A stretch of DNA of 58,065 nucleotides from Candidatus Latescibacterota bacterium (GCA_020349025.1 CP070763.1:1651415-1709479); one strand, 5' to 3'; shown: positions 16,320 to 25,602, numbered from the stretch's first letter. The notes: a model not told the origin generated them from the sequence alone. Translations and numbers: made by a program.

Positions 16320-17959
16320 CAAGCGTTCCGACGCAGGATGAGCAGGGTGCGATCGTCGGGTGCGCTGCCACCGTCGAGGAAGTTGTCGACGCGGTCGTAG
16401 ATCTCATTCGTGATCGCCTTCACCGGCTGATCGCGGAGTGAGCCCACGATCGACTCCAGCGACTCGTGTTCACCAAAGAGATCGGGATCACCATCCTCCA
16501 CGGGGACGTGCGCCTCGGTGATCCCGTCGCTCCAGGCGCAGAGCAGCGACCCTGGAGGGATCGCCACCGTTGCCGCCGCGAAGTCGAGCCCGGGAATGAG
16601 GCCGACCGGCGGCCCGGTGCTCTTCAGGTGCACGACCGACCCATCGGACACCAGCAGCACGGGGGCTTCGTGCCCCGCGTTGACGTAGTCGAGGCGATGC
16701 TCCGCGAGGTCGAGGACGGCGACGAACATCGTCACATAGCTCGTCGGATCGGTGAAGTGACACATCTGGTCGTGCAGGCGCCGGACGAGCTCGACCGGCT
16801 CGTCGCAGAGTTCGGCGAGGGCGCGTACGCCAGCCATCGCGTTCGTCATGAGCATGGCGGCGCCGACGCCGTGGCCGACGACGTCGCCGAGCACAAAGAC
16901 CCAGCGCCCATCGGGTAGCGTGATGACGTCGTAGAGGTCGCCTCCGACCTCCGTACACGGCTCCAGCCGCACATCGAGCTCGTAGCCCTCCGGGGGATCG
17001 GGCTCGCTCAGCAGCATCGTGCGCTGGATGTGCTCGGCAGTCTCCATCTCCTGCTGCATGCGCTCCTTTTCGCGCTGCACCTCGAGGAGTCGGGCGTTGG
17101 TGATTTTGACGGCGAGGATGTTGGCGAGCAGCGCCAATCTGCGCAGGTGCTCCTTGTCGTACGCGGCGGTCAGCTCGCTCGTGTCGGCGTAGAGAACGCC
17201 GATCACCTGGGTGTTGTCGAAGAGCGGCGCCACGAGCGCCGAACGAATCTTGCCCAGGATGACGCTCTCCTGCAGTTGGAAGCGCGCGTCGCTCTGGGCG
17301 TCGCGCACCAGAAGGGAGGCGCGTTCCGAGATCACCGTCTGCACCATCGTCTGCGACAGCGCCAGCTCCAGATTGGAGTTCTCCCCCTTGAAGCGTGCTG
17401 CGCGCAGATCGGCGGAGCCGGTATCGTCCAGGAGCAACAGGCAGGCGCGTTGGAACGGAACGAGTTTCTCGACCGAGTCGAGACACGCCTCGAAGATCTC
17501 CTCCTGCGGTTGGTGGCGCACCAGGAACTCGCCCAGGTCGGTGAGCACCTGGAACATCTCCGAGGTTTCGCGGTTCTCGGCGGCGGCGGCCTCCTGGATC
17601 TCCTTCCAGTTGAGCTTGAACGTCGAGTCGAGCTGCGTGTGCTCGGTCAGTGCCGGTTGGATCGGCCTCTCTTCTGTCACCAGTCGGAGCGTGACGTTGC
17701 CGAACGACACGCGATCGTCCGGCTTCAAGGGGTGTGGCCCGTGGATTCGCACGCCGTTCACCGAGGTGCCGTTGCGGCTGCCGACATCCTCGACATGCAG
17801 TGTGTCTCCCTGGCGCCGCACCGCCGCATGGTGCCGCGAGACCGAACGGTCGGGGAGGGAAACGTCGAGCTCCGAGCTCCGACCGATGAGCGTCTTGCCT
17901 TCGGGAATGTCCCACGTCTGCAGGGACTCCCCAACGATTCCGGAGAGCTTGATGTCCAT
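16319..17959 (-). CDS. FHA-GAF-PP2C (RsbU/SpoIIE-type) serine phosphatase
   Basis: A 546-residue cytosolic signalling protein. An FHA domain spans about 5-95 (GRSSELDV, SVSRHH, GSRNGTSVNG), so it reads phosphothreonine marks. A GAF sensor domain spans about 135-290. A helical linker precedes a PP2C/SpoIIE phosphatase at about 320-546 with metal-binding Asp motifs EVGGDLYD (337-344) and GDVVGHGVGAAM (358-369) and a later WSDGITEA. Such proteins dephosphorylate anti-anti-sigma (STAS) proteins in partner switching; a STAS gene lies at 50349-50762. The frame is open for 160 residues upstream of ATG 17959, but that part is Arg-rich antisense to pgl and not real. Confidence 0.88.
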   Translation of the reverse strand: MDIKLSGIVGESLQTWDIPEGKTLIGRSSELDVSLPDRSVSRHHAAVRRQGDTLHVEDVGSRNGTSVNGVRIHGPHPLKPDDRVSFGNVTLRLVTEERPIQPALTEHTQLDSTFKLNWKEIQEAAAAENRETSEMFQVLTDLGEFLVRHQPQEEIFEACLDSVEKLVPFQRACLLLLDDTGSADLRAARFKGENSNLELALSQTMVQTVISERASLLVRDAQSDARFQLQESVILGKIRSALVAPLFDNTQVIGVLYADTSELTAAYDKEHLRRLALLANILAVKITNARLLEVQREKERMQQEMETAEHIQRTMLLSEPDPPEGYELDVRLEPCTEVGGDLYDVITLPDGRWVFVLGDVVGHGVGAAMLMTNAMAGVRALAELCDEPVELVRRLHDQMCHFTDPTSYVTMFVAVLDLAEHRLDYVNAGHEAPVLLVSDGSVVHLKSTGPPVGLIPGLDFAAATVAIPPGSLLCAWSDGITEAHVPVEDGDPDLFGEHESLESIVGSLRDQPVKAITNEIYDRVDNFLDGGSAPDDRTLLILRRNA

Positions 17960-17991
17960 GTGGAGACGGTAGCGACGCGGCTCACACGGCG

Positions 17992-18696
17992 TCAAGGTGG
18001 CGCCGTCGGATGGGCGGCGCGATCCACGAGCCAGACGGCGTCGTCGCGATGGATCGCGTGCGGCGGCAGCGACCAGGGATCGTGCGCTCCGTGCTGGAGG
18101 CGCCGCAGGGCCGGCGCTTTGGCGGCGCCGGTGACCAGAAAGAGGATCTCGCGCGCGGCTCGGATCGCCACCGGAGTCAGCGTGAGTCGTGGGGCGATCG
18201 CGGGCGCCGAAGTGGCAACGACCAAGCGCTCCGTTTCCATGAGCGCCGCGCTGCCCGGAAAAAGGGAGGCGGTGTGGCCATCCTCCCCAAGCCCGAGGAG
18301 GATGAGGTCGAGCCGGGGTGGCGTTCCGAGCTCGCGGCGCAGCGTTTGCTCGTAGTCCCGCGCCGCTGCATCGAGATCCTCCAGGTCCGCCGGCATCGGG
18401 TAGACCTGTGTCGGTGGAATCGAGACGGAGTCGAGCCACGCGGCGCGTGCCATGCGCTGGTTGCTGCGCCAGTCGTCGGGCGGCAGCGCACGTTCGTCGC
18501 CCCAGAAGACGTGGACGCGTTGCCAGTCGACGTCGGCCCGCGCCAGGCGCTCGTAGGTGTGACGCGGTGTGCTGCCACCCGCCAGGGCCAGCGCGAAGCG
18601 TCCGCGCTGTCGCTGCGCGGCTCGAGCGGCGCGGACGATGCGGCGGCAGGCTTCCTCGGCGACGCTGCCGGCGTCGGCCAGGGTCACGGGCTGCAT
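17992..18696 (-). CDS. pgl: 6-phosphogluconolactonase
   Basis: Hydrolyses 6-phosphogluconolactone in the oxidative pentose phosphate pathway. The 234-residue length and motifs ALAGGSTPRHTYERL (about 38-52), VFWGDERALPPDD (about 63-76) and LGLGEDGHTASLFPG (about 132-147) match the DevB/SOL type. GGGAG precedes the ATG. It lies 25 bp after the transpeptidase stop in a minus-strand run. No zwf or gnd is adjacent. Confidence 0.93.
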   Translation of the reverse strand: MQPVTLADAGSVAEEACRRIVRAARAAQRQRGRFALALAGGSTPRHTYERLARADVDWQRVHVFWGDERALPPDDWRSNQRMARAAWLDSVSIPPTQVYPMPADLEDLDAAARDYEQTLRRELGTPPRLDLILLGLGEDGHTASLFPGSAALMETERLVVATSAPAIAPRLTLTPVAIRAAREILFLVTGAAKAPALRRLQHGAHDPWSLPPHAIHRDDAVWLVDRAAHPTAPP

Positions 18697-18721
18697 TGCA
18701 TCTCCCGCGCGTCGCGTGGGC

Positions 18722-19336
18722 TCAACGGAGAATCACCACATCGCCCACCTGCAGCGCCGCGTAGACGCACGCGAGATCGTCGTCGCGCAGACGCACGCAG
18801 CCGTGCGTGTTCTTCTCACCCACGCCGATTCGCCATGGAGAGCCGTGGACCAGGTAGCCGCCGCCGATGTCGATCGCGTAGCGACCCAGGAGCCCCTGGA
18901 CCCAGCGTGCCGGGTCGTCGCGCTGGGGAATCGGTAGCCCCTCTTCGACAAACGACCAGTCGGGCCGGTACCAGGTCGGGCGCTCCGCTTTGTGGTGCAC
19001 GCGGCGCCGGCCGCGCGGCGTGCGGAAGCTCCAGCGGCGCCCATCCGGGGCCTGCAGCGTCGTGTTGCTTCCGGTAGAGCACGGCCCGCTGCGTAGGAGC
19101 CGCTGGTCGGCGTCGTAGAGCTCGAAGCGGCAGGCGTCGACGTCGATCACGAGTGCGGGGCCCACGATGTCTGCGGGTGCCGTGCGCGACGCTTCGAGTC
19201 GCGGCTCCAATGCGGCAACGGGCACCGCCGAGGGTTCCACGCGTGACGGTGCGAAGAGCGCAAGCGCCACCGGCACGAGCGCCGCCAGGGCGCACGCTCC
19301 GAAGGGGAGCACGTTGCGGAGTGCAGGGAGCAGCAC
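18722..19336 (-). CDS. L,D-transpeptidase (YkuD domain)
   Basis: A 204-residue protein with one N-terminal hydrophobic segment (residues ~10-30, signal anchor) and a YkuD domain from about 60. The catalytic signature is present: His164 in YLVHGSPWRIG, then His178 and Cys180 in THGCVRLRDDD. These enzymes make 3-3 cross-links or attach proteins to murein in the periplasm. GTG start with GGAG 4 nt upstream. Its company (coiled-coil membrane protein upstream, murein operon on the other side of the tRNA) fits an envelope role. Confidence 0.9.
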   Translation of the reverse strand: MLLPALRNVLPFGACALAALVPVALALFAPSRVEPSAVPVAALEPRLEASRTAPADIVGPALVIDVDACRFELYDADQRLLRSGPCSTGSNTTLQAPDGRRWSFRTPRGRRRVHHKAERPTWYRPDWSFVEEGLPIPQRDDPARWVQGLLGRYAIDIGGGYLVHGSPWRIGVGEKNTHGCVRLRDDDLACVYAALQVGDVVILR

Positions 19337-19354
19337 GCGTCTCCAGTCACCGCG

Positions 19355-19978
19355 CTAGCCGGCCGAATCGGCTTCCTGCATCGCGCGGTACTCCTCGATG
19401 GCTCGACGCAACTCGTCGAGAAGCTGCGTCGCTTGATCGATCGCGTCCAGAACGGCGTCGCGCGCCGAGACGAAGAAGCGATCGCGCAAAGCGCTCTGTG
19501 CCTCCCCGATCCGTTGTCGCACCTGGCGCAGGCCGCCGCGCACGTCGCGGATGGCGATGCCGCCCTCCTTGCCGCGCGGAGCGTTCGCGAGCTCCTCGTC
19601 CACCTCGTTCGCGAGCGCAATCGCTTGCTCGATCAACGCTGCAACGTCCTGTTCGATGTTCTCCTTGTTGCGCCTGGCTTGCTCCTCCATCTCAACGACA
19701 GCCTGATCGAGCCGGCGCATGCGCTGGCGCACTTCGTCATAATCGCGGAAGAAGGGCAGTCGTCCCGACTGCTCCTGGACGAGCTGCTCGATCGTGGCCA
19801 GAGAATCGCGCAGCGCCGCCGCCTCCGTGGGCGCATAGACGTCCGCCTCGCTTCGACGGATCGCCTCTTCGACCTCGCGCTTCATGATCTCGATGTCGTC
19901 GAGAGGTGCGGGGTCGCGCTCCCAGAGGAGAAGGACTCCCAGGACGGCGACGACGAGGATGGCTGCGACTGCCAGCAT
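19355..19978 (-). CDS. Membrane-anchored coiled-coil protein
   Basis: A 207-residue protein with a single N-terminal transmembrane helix (LAVAAILVVAVLGVLLLW) and then almost entirely charged helix with heptad spacing. Segments such as MKREVEEAIRRSEADVY, VRQRMRRLDQAVVEMEEQARRN and LLDELRRAIEEYRAM indicate a long periplasmic coiled coil. AGGGG lies 4 nt before ATG 19978, and the upstream in-frame stretch is not protein-like. It is first in the run with the YkuD transpeptidase, so a scaffold for cell-wall enzymes is possible. No family recognised. Confidence 0.6.
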   Translation of the reverse strand: MLAVAAILVVAVLGVLLLWERDPAPLDDIEIMKREVEEAIRRSEADVYAPTEAAALRDSLATIEQLVQEQSGRLPFFRDYDEVRQRMRRLDQAVVEMEEQARRNKENIEQDVAALIEQAIALANEVDEELANAPRGKEGGIAIRDVRGGLRQVRQRIGEAQSALRDRFFVSARDAVLDAIDQATQLLDELRRAIEEYRAMQEADSAG

Positions 19979-20067
19979 CCGGCCCCTCACGCCTACCCCC
20001 TGCTCAAGCGCCAGCCTTGGGCCTGGCGCACCCTGCGGCCGCCGGATCGCGCTCCGACACACACTTC

Positions 20068-20100
20068 AAGGCGGGCAGAGTCTTGACCCCGCCCGCCTTT
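20068..20100. terminator. GC-rich hairpin, possible terminator or leader structure
   Basis: AAGGCGGGC (20068-20076) pairs with GCCCGCCTT (20091-20099); a short T-containing tail follows on the plus strand. A second hairpin, GCGCCAG/CTGGCGC (20008-20014 with 20023-20029), lies nearer the coiled-coil gene. No plus-strand gene is directly upstream, so they may belong to the minus-strand leader. Confidence 0.35.
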
Positions 20101-20478
20101 GTCTCCTGGTCGCGCCCCGGAGCGTTGGTCTGAGCGCCCGCAGGAGAAAACAGGAATTACCAACATCTCGAGCGCCGCAAGCCGCGGCGGCGCCTCGGAC
20201 TAGGACGCGCAACGCCGCGGCACTCCCCGGGAGCGGAGCTCCCGCACGTGCTGCCCGATTCGACACGAGTTGAGGGGAGGATTGAAACGAGTCTGCGCGT
20301 GCGCGACAACACGAGGAACACCTGTGCGACCGCCGTCGAAGACCGTTGCTCGATGCCAACGGCACTCGAATGACTGCAAGAATGTTGTCAGGAGTCTAGG
20401 AGTGGGCCGCGGGAAGTCAACCGTTTTCATTGTGGTTAGTTGAATGTGTCTCGCTCGCTGCTTGCGTGACCCGGTGGC
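20101..20478. other. Intergenic stretch without recognised gene
   Basis: About 380 bp between the hairpin and the transposase remnant. Open frames are short and do not look like protein. I looked for terminal inverted repeats of an insertion sequence around the remnant and found none that I can defend. Confidence 0.5.
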
Positions 20479-21020
20479 ATGCAGACGCCGTCAGCGCAGT
20501 TCCGGCCCCCCTTCTGTCCCCGGCCCGCGTGCCGATATCACGACGACGCAACGGGTTGGCGATTCAAGAAGATCGGCTTCTACAGCTCCGAGGCGCAGCC
20601 GCACCCGGTCCAACGGTACCTCGAGCACGCGGTGACCGCGTCCAAGGCTCCCCGCACGGCAGGCAATCTGCTTTTCCCGCTCAACCTGCTCGATCCTCTG
20701 ATCCGTCACTCGAGCAGCAATCACAAGCGCGAGACGATCGCGTTCTCGCAGCGCAGGCAGAACGCAGCGGAGAAGCTGTGGGTGCTGGTGGTGTGGCGCA
20801 ACTTCGTGAAGAGCTGGAGCGAGCGTCGAGGCGATCCACCGCCCGGCGTGCGGCTGGGGCTGATCGAGCGCGCCTTGTCACTCCAGGAGATCCTGCGACA
20901 GCGGCTCTTCCCGTCTCGCATCCGGCTGCCGCAACGGCTGCGGCGCTACGACCCGCGCCAGACCGTGACCCGGGCGATCCCTGCGCCTCGGCTGCATCGG
21001 CTCACCGACGCCAGCCAGAT
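20479..21020 (+). pseudogene. Transposase remnant with internal deletion
   Basis: The frame from 20479 begins with a zinc-ribbon-like head (FCPRPACRYHDD...WRFKKIGFY...PHPVQRY), then jumps to what is normally the C-terminal end of the same transposase family. That end is recognisable as DPLIRHSSSNHKRETIAFSQ, VVWRNFVKSWSERR, RLGLIERALSLQEILRQRLFP and TRAIPAPRLHRL. The second Cys pair of the zinc ribbon and the whole DDE catalytic core are missing, yet the frame is kept across the joint (near 20620-20670). Family recognition is from memory of a widespread 350-400-residue transposase type. After ~21000 the frame is no longer family-like and runs into the next gene. Confidence 0.65.
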
Positions 21021-21092
21021 CGGTTCCGAGCTTTGCCGAGGTGCCCCGCATCCGCCGGCACCGGACACATTCTGCGAACCACAACCCACAGC

Positions 21093-22004
21093 TCAGCGCG
21101 CGTTGATGTCGACAAACCCCACCCGCTCACGGGCAAGCCCAGCCAGGTCCAGTGGGCTGCGACTGGCATCGCCGACCGGGCTTGCGAGCACGCGGATCCC
21201 CGCGATCGTGTGCTCGCTGACCTGGTGCTGATGCCCATGGATGATTGCGCGCAGGCCCGGAGCACGGCACAGGCGTTCGCCGAGACGCGCACTGCCAAGG
21301 TAGGCGTCGAAGAAGGCGGACGGCCCGAAGGTGCCACGCACGACGGCCTGCGAGAACGGCACGACGTGCACGACGGCAACGAGCGCCGCCGCATCGCGGA
21401 CGCGAGCGAGCTGCGCGTCGAGGTGCTCGAGCATGCGTTCATGGATCTCCTCGTCACTCGCCCACGCGCCTCCGTGGCTTGCCGGATGCTCCCCCGCACG
21501 CGTGTGCCCGCGCTGCCGTGGCCAGAAGATGTGGCCGCGATCGTAGGCGCGGATCCCGCGCCACTGGCCGGCGCGGTACGCCTCCATCGACACGAAGCAG
21601 TCGAGCTTCGGATCGCGCAGCGTGAAGTCGAACCAGCCGGAAACGCCCACCAGGGCCAGCCCTCCCACATGCACGGGTCGCATTCCCAGCGCTTCGAAGC
21701 CCGCGCCGCGGGCGATGTCCGGGAGCAGACGTTCATACTTGTCGCGGCTCGTGGCGGTGTCGGCACGCCCGGGATCCGCTTCGACGAAGAGGTCGTGGTT
21801 CCCCGGCAGGTAGAAGCGGCGGCAAGGCACGGCGGCGAGGCGCTCGAGGGCGCGCGAAACCCCCCGCAAGGTTTCGGCGACGTCTCCAGCCACGATGAAG
21901 AGGTCGGGTGACAGCGCACTCACGCGCGCCGCGATTGCGTCCAGGAGGTCGAAGTTGCGCTGCCCCAGGTCGCTGTGGAGGTCGGAGGTGTACGCGATGC
22001 GCAT
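21093..22004 (-). CDS. Calcineurin-like metallophosphoesterase
   Basis: A 303-residue protein with metal-site motifs YTSDLHSDLG (residues 5-14), IVAGDVAET (near 37), YLPGNHDLFVE (near 66), VHVVPFSQ (near 209) and IHGHQHQ (near 252). No signal peptide. Longer than the phosphoesterase at 2087 and only distantly related. The start codon directly abuts the ftcD stop (22004/22005), so it is translated from the same mRNA. Substrate unknown. Confidence 0.87.
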   Translation of the reverse strand: MRIAYTSDLHSDLGQRNFDLLDAIAARVSALSPDLFIVAGDVAETLRGVSRALERLAAVPCRRFYLPGNHDLFVEADPGRADTATSRDKYERLLPDIARGAGFEALGMRPVHVGGLALVGVSGWFDFTLRDPKLDCFVSMEAYRAGQWRGIRAYDRGHIFWPRQRGHTRAGEHPASHGGAWASDEEIHERMLEHLDAQLARVRDAAALVAVVHVVPFSQAVVRGTFGPSAFFDAYLGSARLGERLCRAPGLRAIIHGHQHQVSEHTIAGIRVLASPVGDASRSPLDLAGLARERVGFVDINAR

Positions 22005-23708
22005 TCAGTCTCCGGACGATTCCGGATTCTCGAGTCGCTGCCGCACTGCGTCCCGCGTTTCCTGCACCTGCGCCTCGGTCTCGCGCAGCAGGCGCTGGGC
22101 CGCGTCGCGGGTGCTGCGCACGAAGTCGGCGTCCTCCGGATCGTCGAGCCCCGCAAGGTTGATGAGGACGTTGTAGTAGGCGCCCTCGGCCGCGGTGGCG
22201 GCGCAGAGCGCCGCCACCCCGGCGTCCGACAGCGACGCCGGGTTGCCGATCTCCGCCACCTGGCGCGCCAGCTGCGCGCCGCGGCAGGCGCGCTCGACGA
22301 CGCCGAGCGGTACACGCGTCGCATGCCGCGTGGCGGCGCGCATGGCTGCAGCGCGCGCGGCGATTTCCTCGTCGCCCTGGCGCGGCATGCGCATCGCCGC
22401 CAGCACGGCGTCGAAGGCTGCGGTATCGGCATCGACCGCCGCGGTGAGCTGCGTTTGCAGTGACTGCGCCTCCTCGGCAATCGTTTGCAGCTCGTCGAGC
22501 GGCAGCTCGGTCTTGCGCGGGTTGTGCGTAAGGTTTGCCACCATCGCGGTCAACGCGGCCCCGAGTGCGCCGCACAACGCCGCTACGCTGCCGCCGCCCG
22601 GCGTGGCGCTGTCGGTCGAGAGCTCGTCCACGAAGCGGCACAGTCGGAGATCGCGCAAACGCCACGCCGCGGCGTCACGGACACGATCCTCGATGATCTT
22701 CTCTTCCGCATCGAACGGGGCGAGCTCGTCCAGCCCCAGCGAGCGGACCGCGATGTGGATCAGCTCGGACTCGGGCACACCCGAGGAGCGTCGCTGCTTG
22801 CGCAGGTAGTGGCGTCCGGCCGCGAGCATGGCTTCACGCGGGATGAGCCCCACGAGCTCGCTCCCGGTCACGCGTAGCCCGCGTTTCGTTGCCTCCTCGC
22901 AGGCGGCATCGAACACCTCGTGCACCGGCGTGATGCGGATGTTCGTGAAGTTGATCGAGATCTGCGCGCGCGCGTACTCCTCGATGTACCAGCCCACGGC
23001 CTTCACATGCTTGAAGCGCCCCGGCTTCTTGATCGGAACGCCGTTGTCGTCGCGGACGAACTTGCCGTCGGGGCCGCGTTTGTTGCGCCCCGCCTCACGC
23101 AGGTCGAGCGCGATGTCGGTGGCGAGCTTCTTGTCGCGCGTGTTCAGGTTGATGTTGTAGGCGACGAGGAATTCGCGCGCCCCGATGACCGTGGCCCCGG
23201 CGCGTGCGTTGAAGCGCGTGGGGCCGAAGTCCGGCTTCCACTCCGGGTCGCGCAGCTTGGCTTCGAGTCCTTCGTACTCGCCGGCGCGAATCGTGGCGAG
23301 GTTGCGCCGTTGCGGATCTTTCGCAGCTTCCTCGTAGAGGTAGACCGGGATTTCGAGCTCGTCGCCGACGCGTTGGCCGAGCGCACGGGCGAGCGTGACG
23401 CACTCCTCCATGCTCGTTCCCTGGAGCGGCACGAAGGGACACACGTCGGTGGCGCCGAGCCGGGCGTGTTCACCGCGGTGGGAACGCATGTCGATGCGCT
23501 CGGCCGCCACTCGAATGGCCTGGAAAGCCGCTTCTTGTGCCGCATCGGGCGGCCCCACGAAGGTGAAAACGGTGCGATTCGTGGCTTCGCCCGGATCGAC
23601 GTCGAGAAGGCGCACCCCCTCGACAGCCGCGATGGCCGCGGAGATCGCATCCAGAATGGCGCCATCGCTGCCCTCGCTGAAGTTGGGGACGCACTCCACG
23701 AGCTTCAT
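22005..23708 (-). CDS. ftcD: Glutamate formiminotransferase / formimino-THF cyclodeaminase, fused
   Basis: A 567-residue bifunctional enzyme. Residues 1-~330 are the formiminotransferase (start MKLVECVPNFSEG, then RSHRGEHARLGATDVCPFVPL and INLNTRDKKLA). Residues ~350-560 are the cyclodeaminase (FVDELSTDSATPGGGSVAALCGALGAAL). It passes the formimino group from formiminoglutamate to tetrahydrofolate, ending histidine degradation and yielding 5,10-methenyl-THF. GGAGGAG upstream of the ATG. The hut genes are not in view. Fused forms occur in animals and in several bacteria; many other bacteria keep them split. Confidence 0.93.
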   Translation of the reverse strand: MKLVECVPNFSEGSDGAILDAISAAIAAVEGVRLLDVDPGEATNRTVFTFVGPPDAAQEAAFQAIRVAAERIDMRSHRGEHARLGATDVCPFVPLQGTSMEECVTLARALGQRVGDELEIPVYLYEEAAKDPQRRNLATIRAGEYEGLEAKLRDPEWKPDFGPTRFNARAGATVIGAREFLVAYNINLNTRDKKLATDIALDLREAGRNKRGPDGKFVRDDNGVPIKKPGRFKHVKAVGWYIEEYARAQISINFTNIRITPVHEVFDAACEEATKRGLRVTGSELVGLIPREAMLAAGRHYLRKQRRSSGVPESELIHIAVRSLGLDELAPFDAEEKIIEDRVRDAAAWRLRDLRLCRFVDELSTDSATPGGGSVAALCGALGAALTAMVANLTHNPRKTELPLDELQTIAEEAQSLQTQLTAAVDADTAAFDAVLAAMRMPRQGDEEIAARAAAMRAATRHATRVPLGVVERACRGAQLARQVAEIGNPASLSDAGVAALCAATAAEGAYYNVLINLAGLDDPEDADFVRSTRDAAQRLLRETEAQVQETRDAVRQRLENPESSGD

Positions 23709-23758
23709 CCAGAGCTCCTCCGATTCCGCGGGATACGGTCGGGCGACGTGAGCGCCCC

Positions 23759-23787
23759 ATCGTAGTCGAGCGTCCCGGTCGACTCAA
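23759..23787 (-). promoter_or_regulatory. Promoter of ftcD-phosphoesterase pair
   Basis: On the minus strand TTGAGT (23787-23782), 17-bp spacer, TACGAT (23764-23759). It lies across the 3' end of the upstream hydrolase gene and gives a leader of roughly 45 nt. Confidence 0.45.
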
Positions 23788-24425
23788 GGCGCCTTCGGGA
23801 GCAGGCGCGATGCGAAACGGCTCACCGCATTCTGAAGGTCGTTCAGGCGCTCGACCAGAAGGTGGGAGGTATGCGGCAGGACAACGACCTCGGCACCGCG
23901 CCGCGCGCCCCACGCTTCGAGTACGGCAACCGGGCAGAGGGGGTCCTCGGAGCCTGCGACCAGGAGGAGCGGCGGCTCACCCTGCCAGGGTGGGGGGAAG
24001 TCGTACAGTTCGAGCGGCGGCGCCAGTGCGAGCAGCGCCTGCGCCACCCCCCCTGCGGCCGCGAGTCTCAGTGCCACCCAGGCGCCGAAGGAGAAGCCGC
24101 CGAGGAGAAGCGGCCGGTCGGCGTAGTGCGCCGCGAGCCACTGGTAGGCGCTGCGAGCATCCTCCAGTTCGCCCACACCGGCAGCGAATGCACCGGCGCT
24201 GCGTCCGACGCCGCGGAAGTTGAAACGCAGAACAGCCAGCCCCGATTCGACGAGCGCCTGTCCGGCGCGGTAGAGTGCCTTGGTGTGCATGTTGCCGCCG
24301 TGTTGCGGGTGCGGGTGACAGAGGAGTGCGACCGCGCGTGGTGGCTCTGGCGGCAGCGCCAGCAGCGCCTCGAGCCTTCCCGCCTCTCCCGGGAGCTCGA
24401 TTCGCTGCAGCTGCCGGCTCACCAC
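23784..24425 (-). CDS. Alpha/beta hydrolase (COG2945-type)
   Basis: A 213-residue protein with the oxyanion-side motif LLCHPHPQHGGNMHTK, nucleophile elbow GGFSFGAWVALR (Ser near residue 111), acid VAGSEDPLCPV and catalytic His in LPHTSHLLV. This pattern is typical of small cytosolic hydrolases annotated as predicted dienelactone-hydrolase relatives. The frame stays open far upstream, but that portion is antisense to the synthase gene. GTG at 24425 (or 24422) precedes the first conserved residues, leaving a divergent intergenic gap of about 78 bp. Substrate unknown. Confidence 0.78.
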   Translation of the reverse strand: MVSRQLQRIELPGEAGRLEALLALPPEPPRAVALLCHPHPQHGGNMHTKALYRAGQALVESGLAVLRFNFRGVGRSAGAFAAGVGELEDARSAYQWLAAHYADRPLLLGGFSFGAWVALRLAAAGGVAQALLALAPPLELYDFPPPWQGEPPLLLVAGSEDPLCPVAVLEAWGARRGAEVVVLPHTSHLLVERLNDLQNAVSRFASRLLPKAP

Positions 24426-24480
24426 GCCACCCCGATCGGGCGCACCGCGGGCGCAGCTCTGTGTACGCCACTGGGGCGTG

Positions 24481-24489
24481 TGGTATCGT
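24481..24489 (+). promoter_or_regulatory. Extended -10 for the squalene/phytoene synthase
   Basis: TG-G-TATCGT, 14 nt before the ATG at 24504. The predicted leader is only about 8 nt. No good -35. Confidence 0.35.
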
Positions 24490-24503
24490 GCGCCGGAAGC
24501 TCC

Positions 24504-25595
24504 ATGCGCGTAGTTCCAGATCAGACGGCAACCGAATTCTGCGGCGACACGACGGCCGCACGGGCTTACTGCCGTGCGATGCTGCCGCGCGTGTCGCGCA
24601 CCTTCGCTCTCAACATTCGCGTGCTCGAAGGCGAGTTGCGCGACACGGTTCTGCAAGCCTACCTCTTCTGCCGCATCGCGGACACGGCCGAGGATTCCCC
24701 CTGGGTTGCGGCCGAGGAGAAGCCGGCGCGGCTCGCCGCGTACGCGCGTCTCTTCCCGCTGGAGCCGGCGTGGGAAAGGGGTGTGCGCGACTGGACACGC
24801 CACTTCGCAGGGCTCTGCGAACGCGGCGACGACCACGCGTTGTGCCGGCACGGGGAGGCGGTCTTCCGTGCCTTCGCGGAGACCCCGGCACCCCTGCGCG
24901 CTCCGGTGGAGCAGTGCGTGCAGGAGATGGCACTCGGGATGCGCGACTTCGCCTCGCGCCGGGCCGCCTCACCGCGCGGCCTGCTGCAGCTCGAGGATGT
25001 CGACGACCTGGAGCGCTACTGCCACGTTGTCGCCGGAACGGTGGGGCAGATGCTCGTACGACTGTTCGCTGCGACGTCTGCGCACATCGACGCGGCGCGG
25101 GAGAAACAGATGAGCGCGCTGGCGGAGCGCTTCGGTCAGGCGCTGCAGCTGACGAACATCATCAAGGACGTCGCCGACGACGCGCGACGCGGCGCCTGCT
25201 ACGTGCCGCGTGAGCTCGCGGCGAGGCATCGACTCACCCCCGAGTCGCTCCTCGATCCGCGCCATCGCGCGCAGGCCCGCGCGGTCTTGCGCGATCTGGT
25301 TTCGCGTGCTGCGCAGGCGCTCGACGCGGCGGTGCAGTTCACCTTGATGATCCCGCGCCGCGAGGTGCGCATGCGCTTGTTCTGCCTGTGGCCGATCTTT
25401 CTCGGGCTGCGCACGCTCGTGCGCGTCTTGCAGGACGAGCACGTCTTCGTTCCGGGTGCACGCCCGCGCATCACGCGGCAGGAGGTGCGCCGCTGCCTGG
25501 GCGAGTCGAGCTTGGCCGTGCTGTCGAACTCCGCCATTCGCAGGCTTTACGGGCGCCATCGGGTTGCTCTCGACGCGGGTCTCCTTGCTTTCTGA
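24504..25595 (+). CDS. Squalene/phytoene synthase family protein
   Basis: A 363-residue head-to-head prenyl synthase. The first Asp-rich motif (CRIADTAEDSP, near residue 57) and the second (QLTNIIKDVADDARRGACYVP, near 218) are intact, with SRTFALNIRVL near the N terminus and YCHVVAGTVGQML between. The C-terminal region IPRREVRMRLFCLWPIFLGLRTL resembles single-chain squalene synthases rather than HpnC/HpnD. It joins two farnesyl diphosphates (squalene) or two geranylgeranyl diphosphates (phytoene); squalene is favoured. No cyclase gene in view. The next gene starts 7 bp downstream. Confidence 0.85.
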   Translation: MRVVPDQTATEFCGDTTAARAYCRAMLPRVSRTFALNIRVLEGELRDTVLQAYLFCRIADTAEDSPWVAAEEKPARLAAYARLFPLEPAWERGVRDWTRHFAGLCERGDDHALCRHGEAVFRAFAETPAPLRAPVEQCVQEMALGMRDFASRRAASPRGLLQLEDVDDLERYCHVVAGTVGQMLVRLFAATSAHIDAAREKQMSALAERFGQALQLTNIIKDVADDARRGACYVPRELAARHRLTPESLLDPRHRAQARAVLRDLVSRAAQALDAAVQFTLMIPRREVRMRLFCLWPIFLGLRTLVRVLQDEHVFVPGARPRITRQEVRRCLGESSLAVLSNSAIRRLYGRHRVALDAGLLAF

Positions 25596-25602
25596 GGCGG
25601 AC

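Noticed and set aside
20068..20100. CRISPR or tandem repeat
   Set aside because: Only a single inverted repeat; no periodic direct repeats were seen here or elsewhere in the window.
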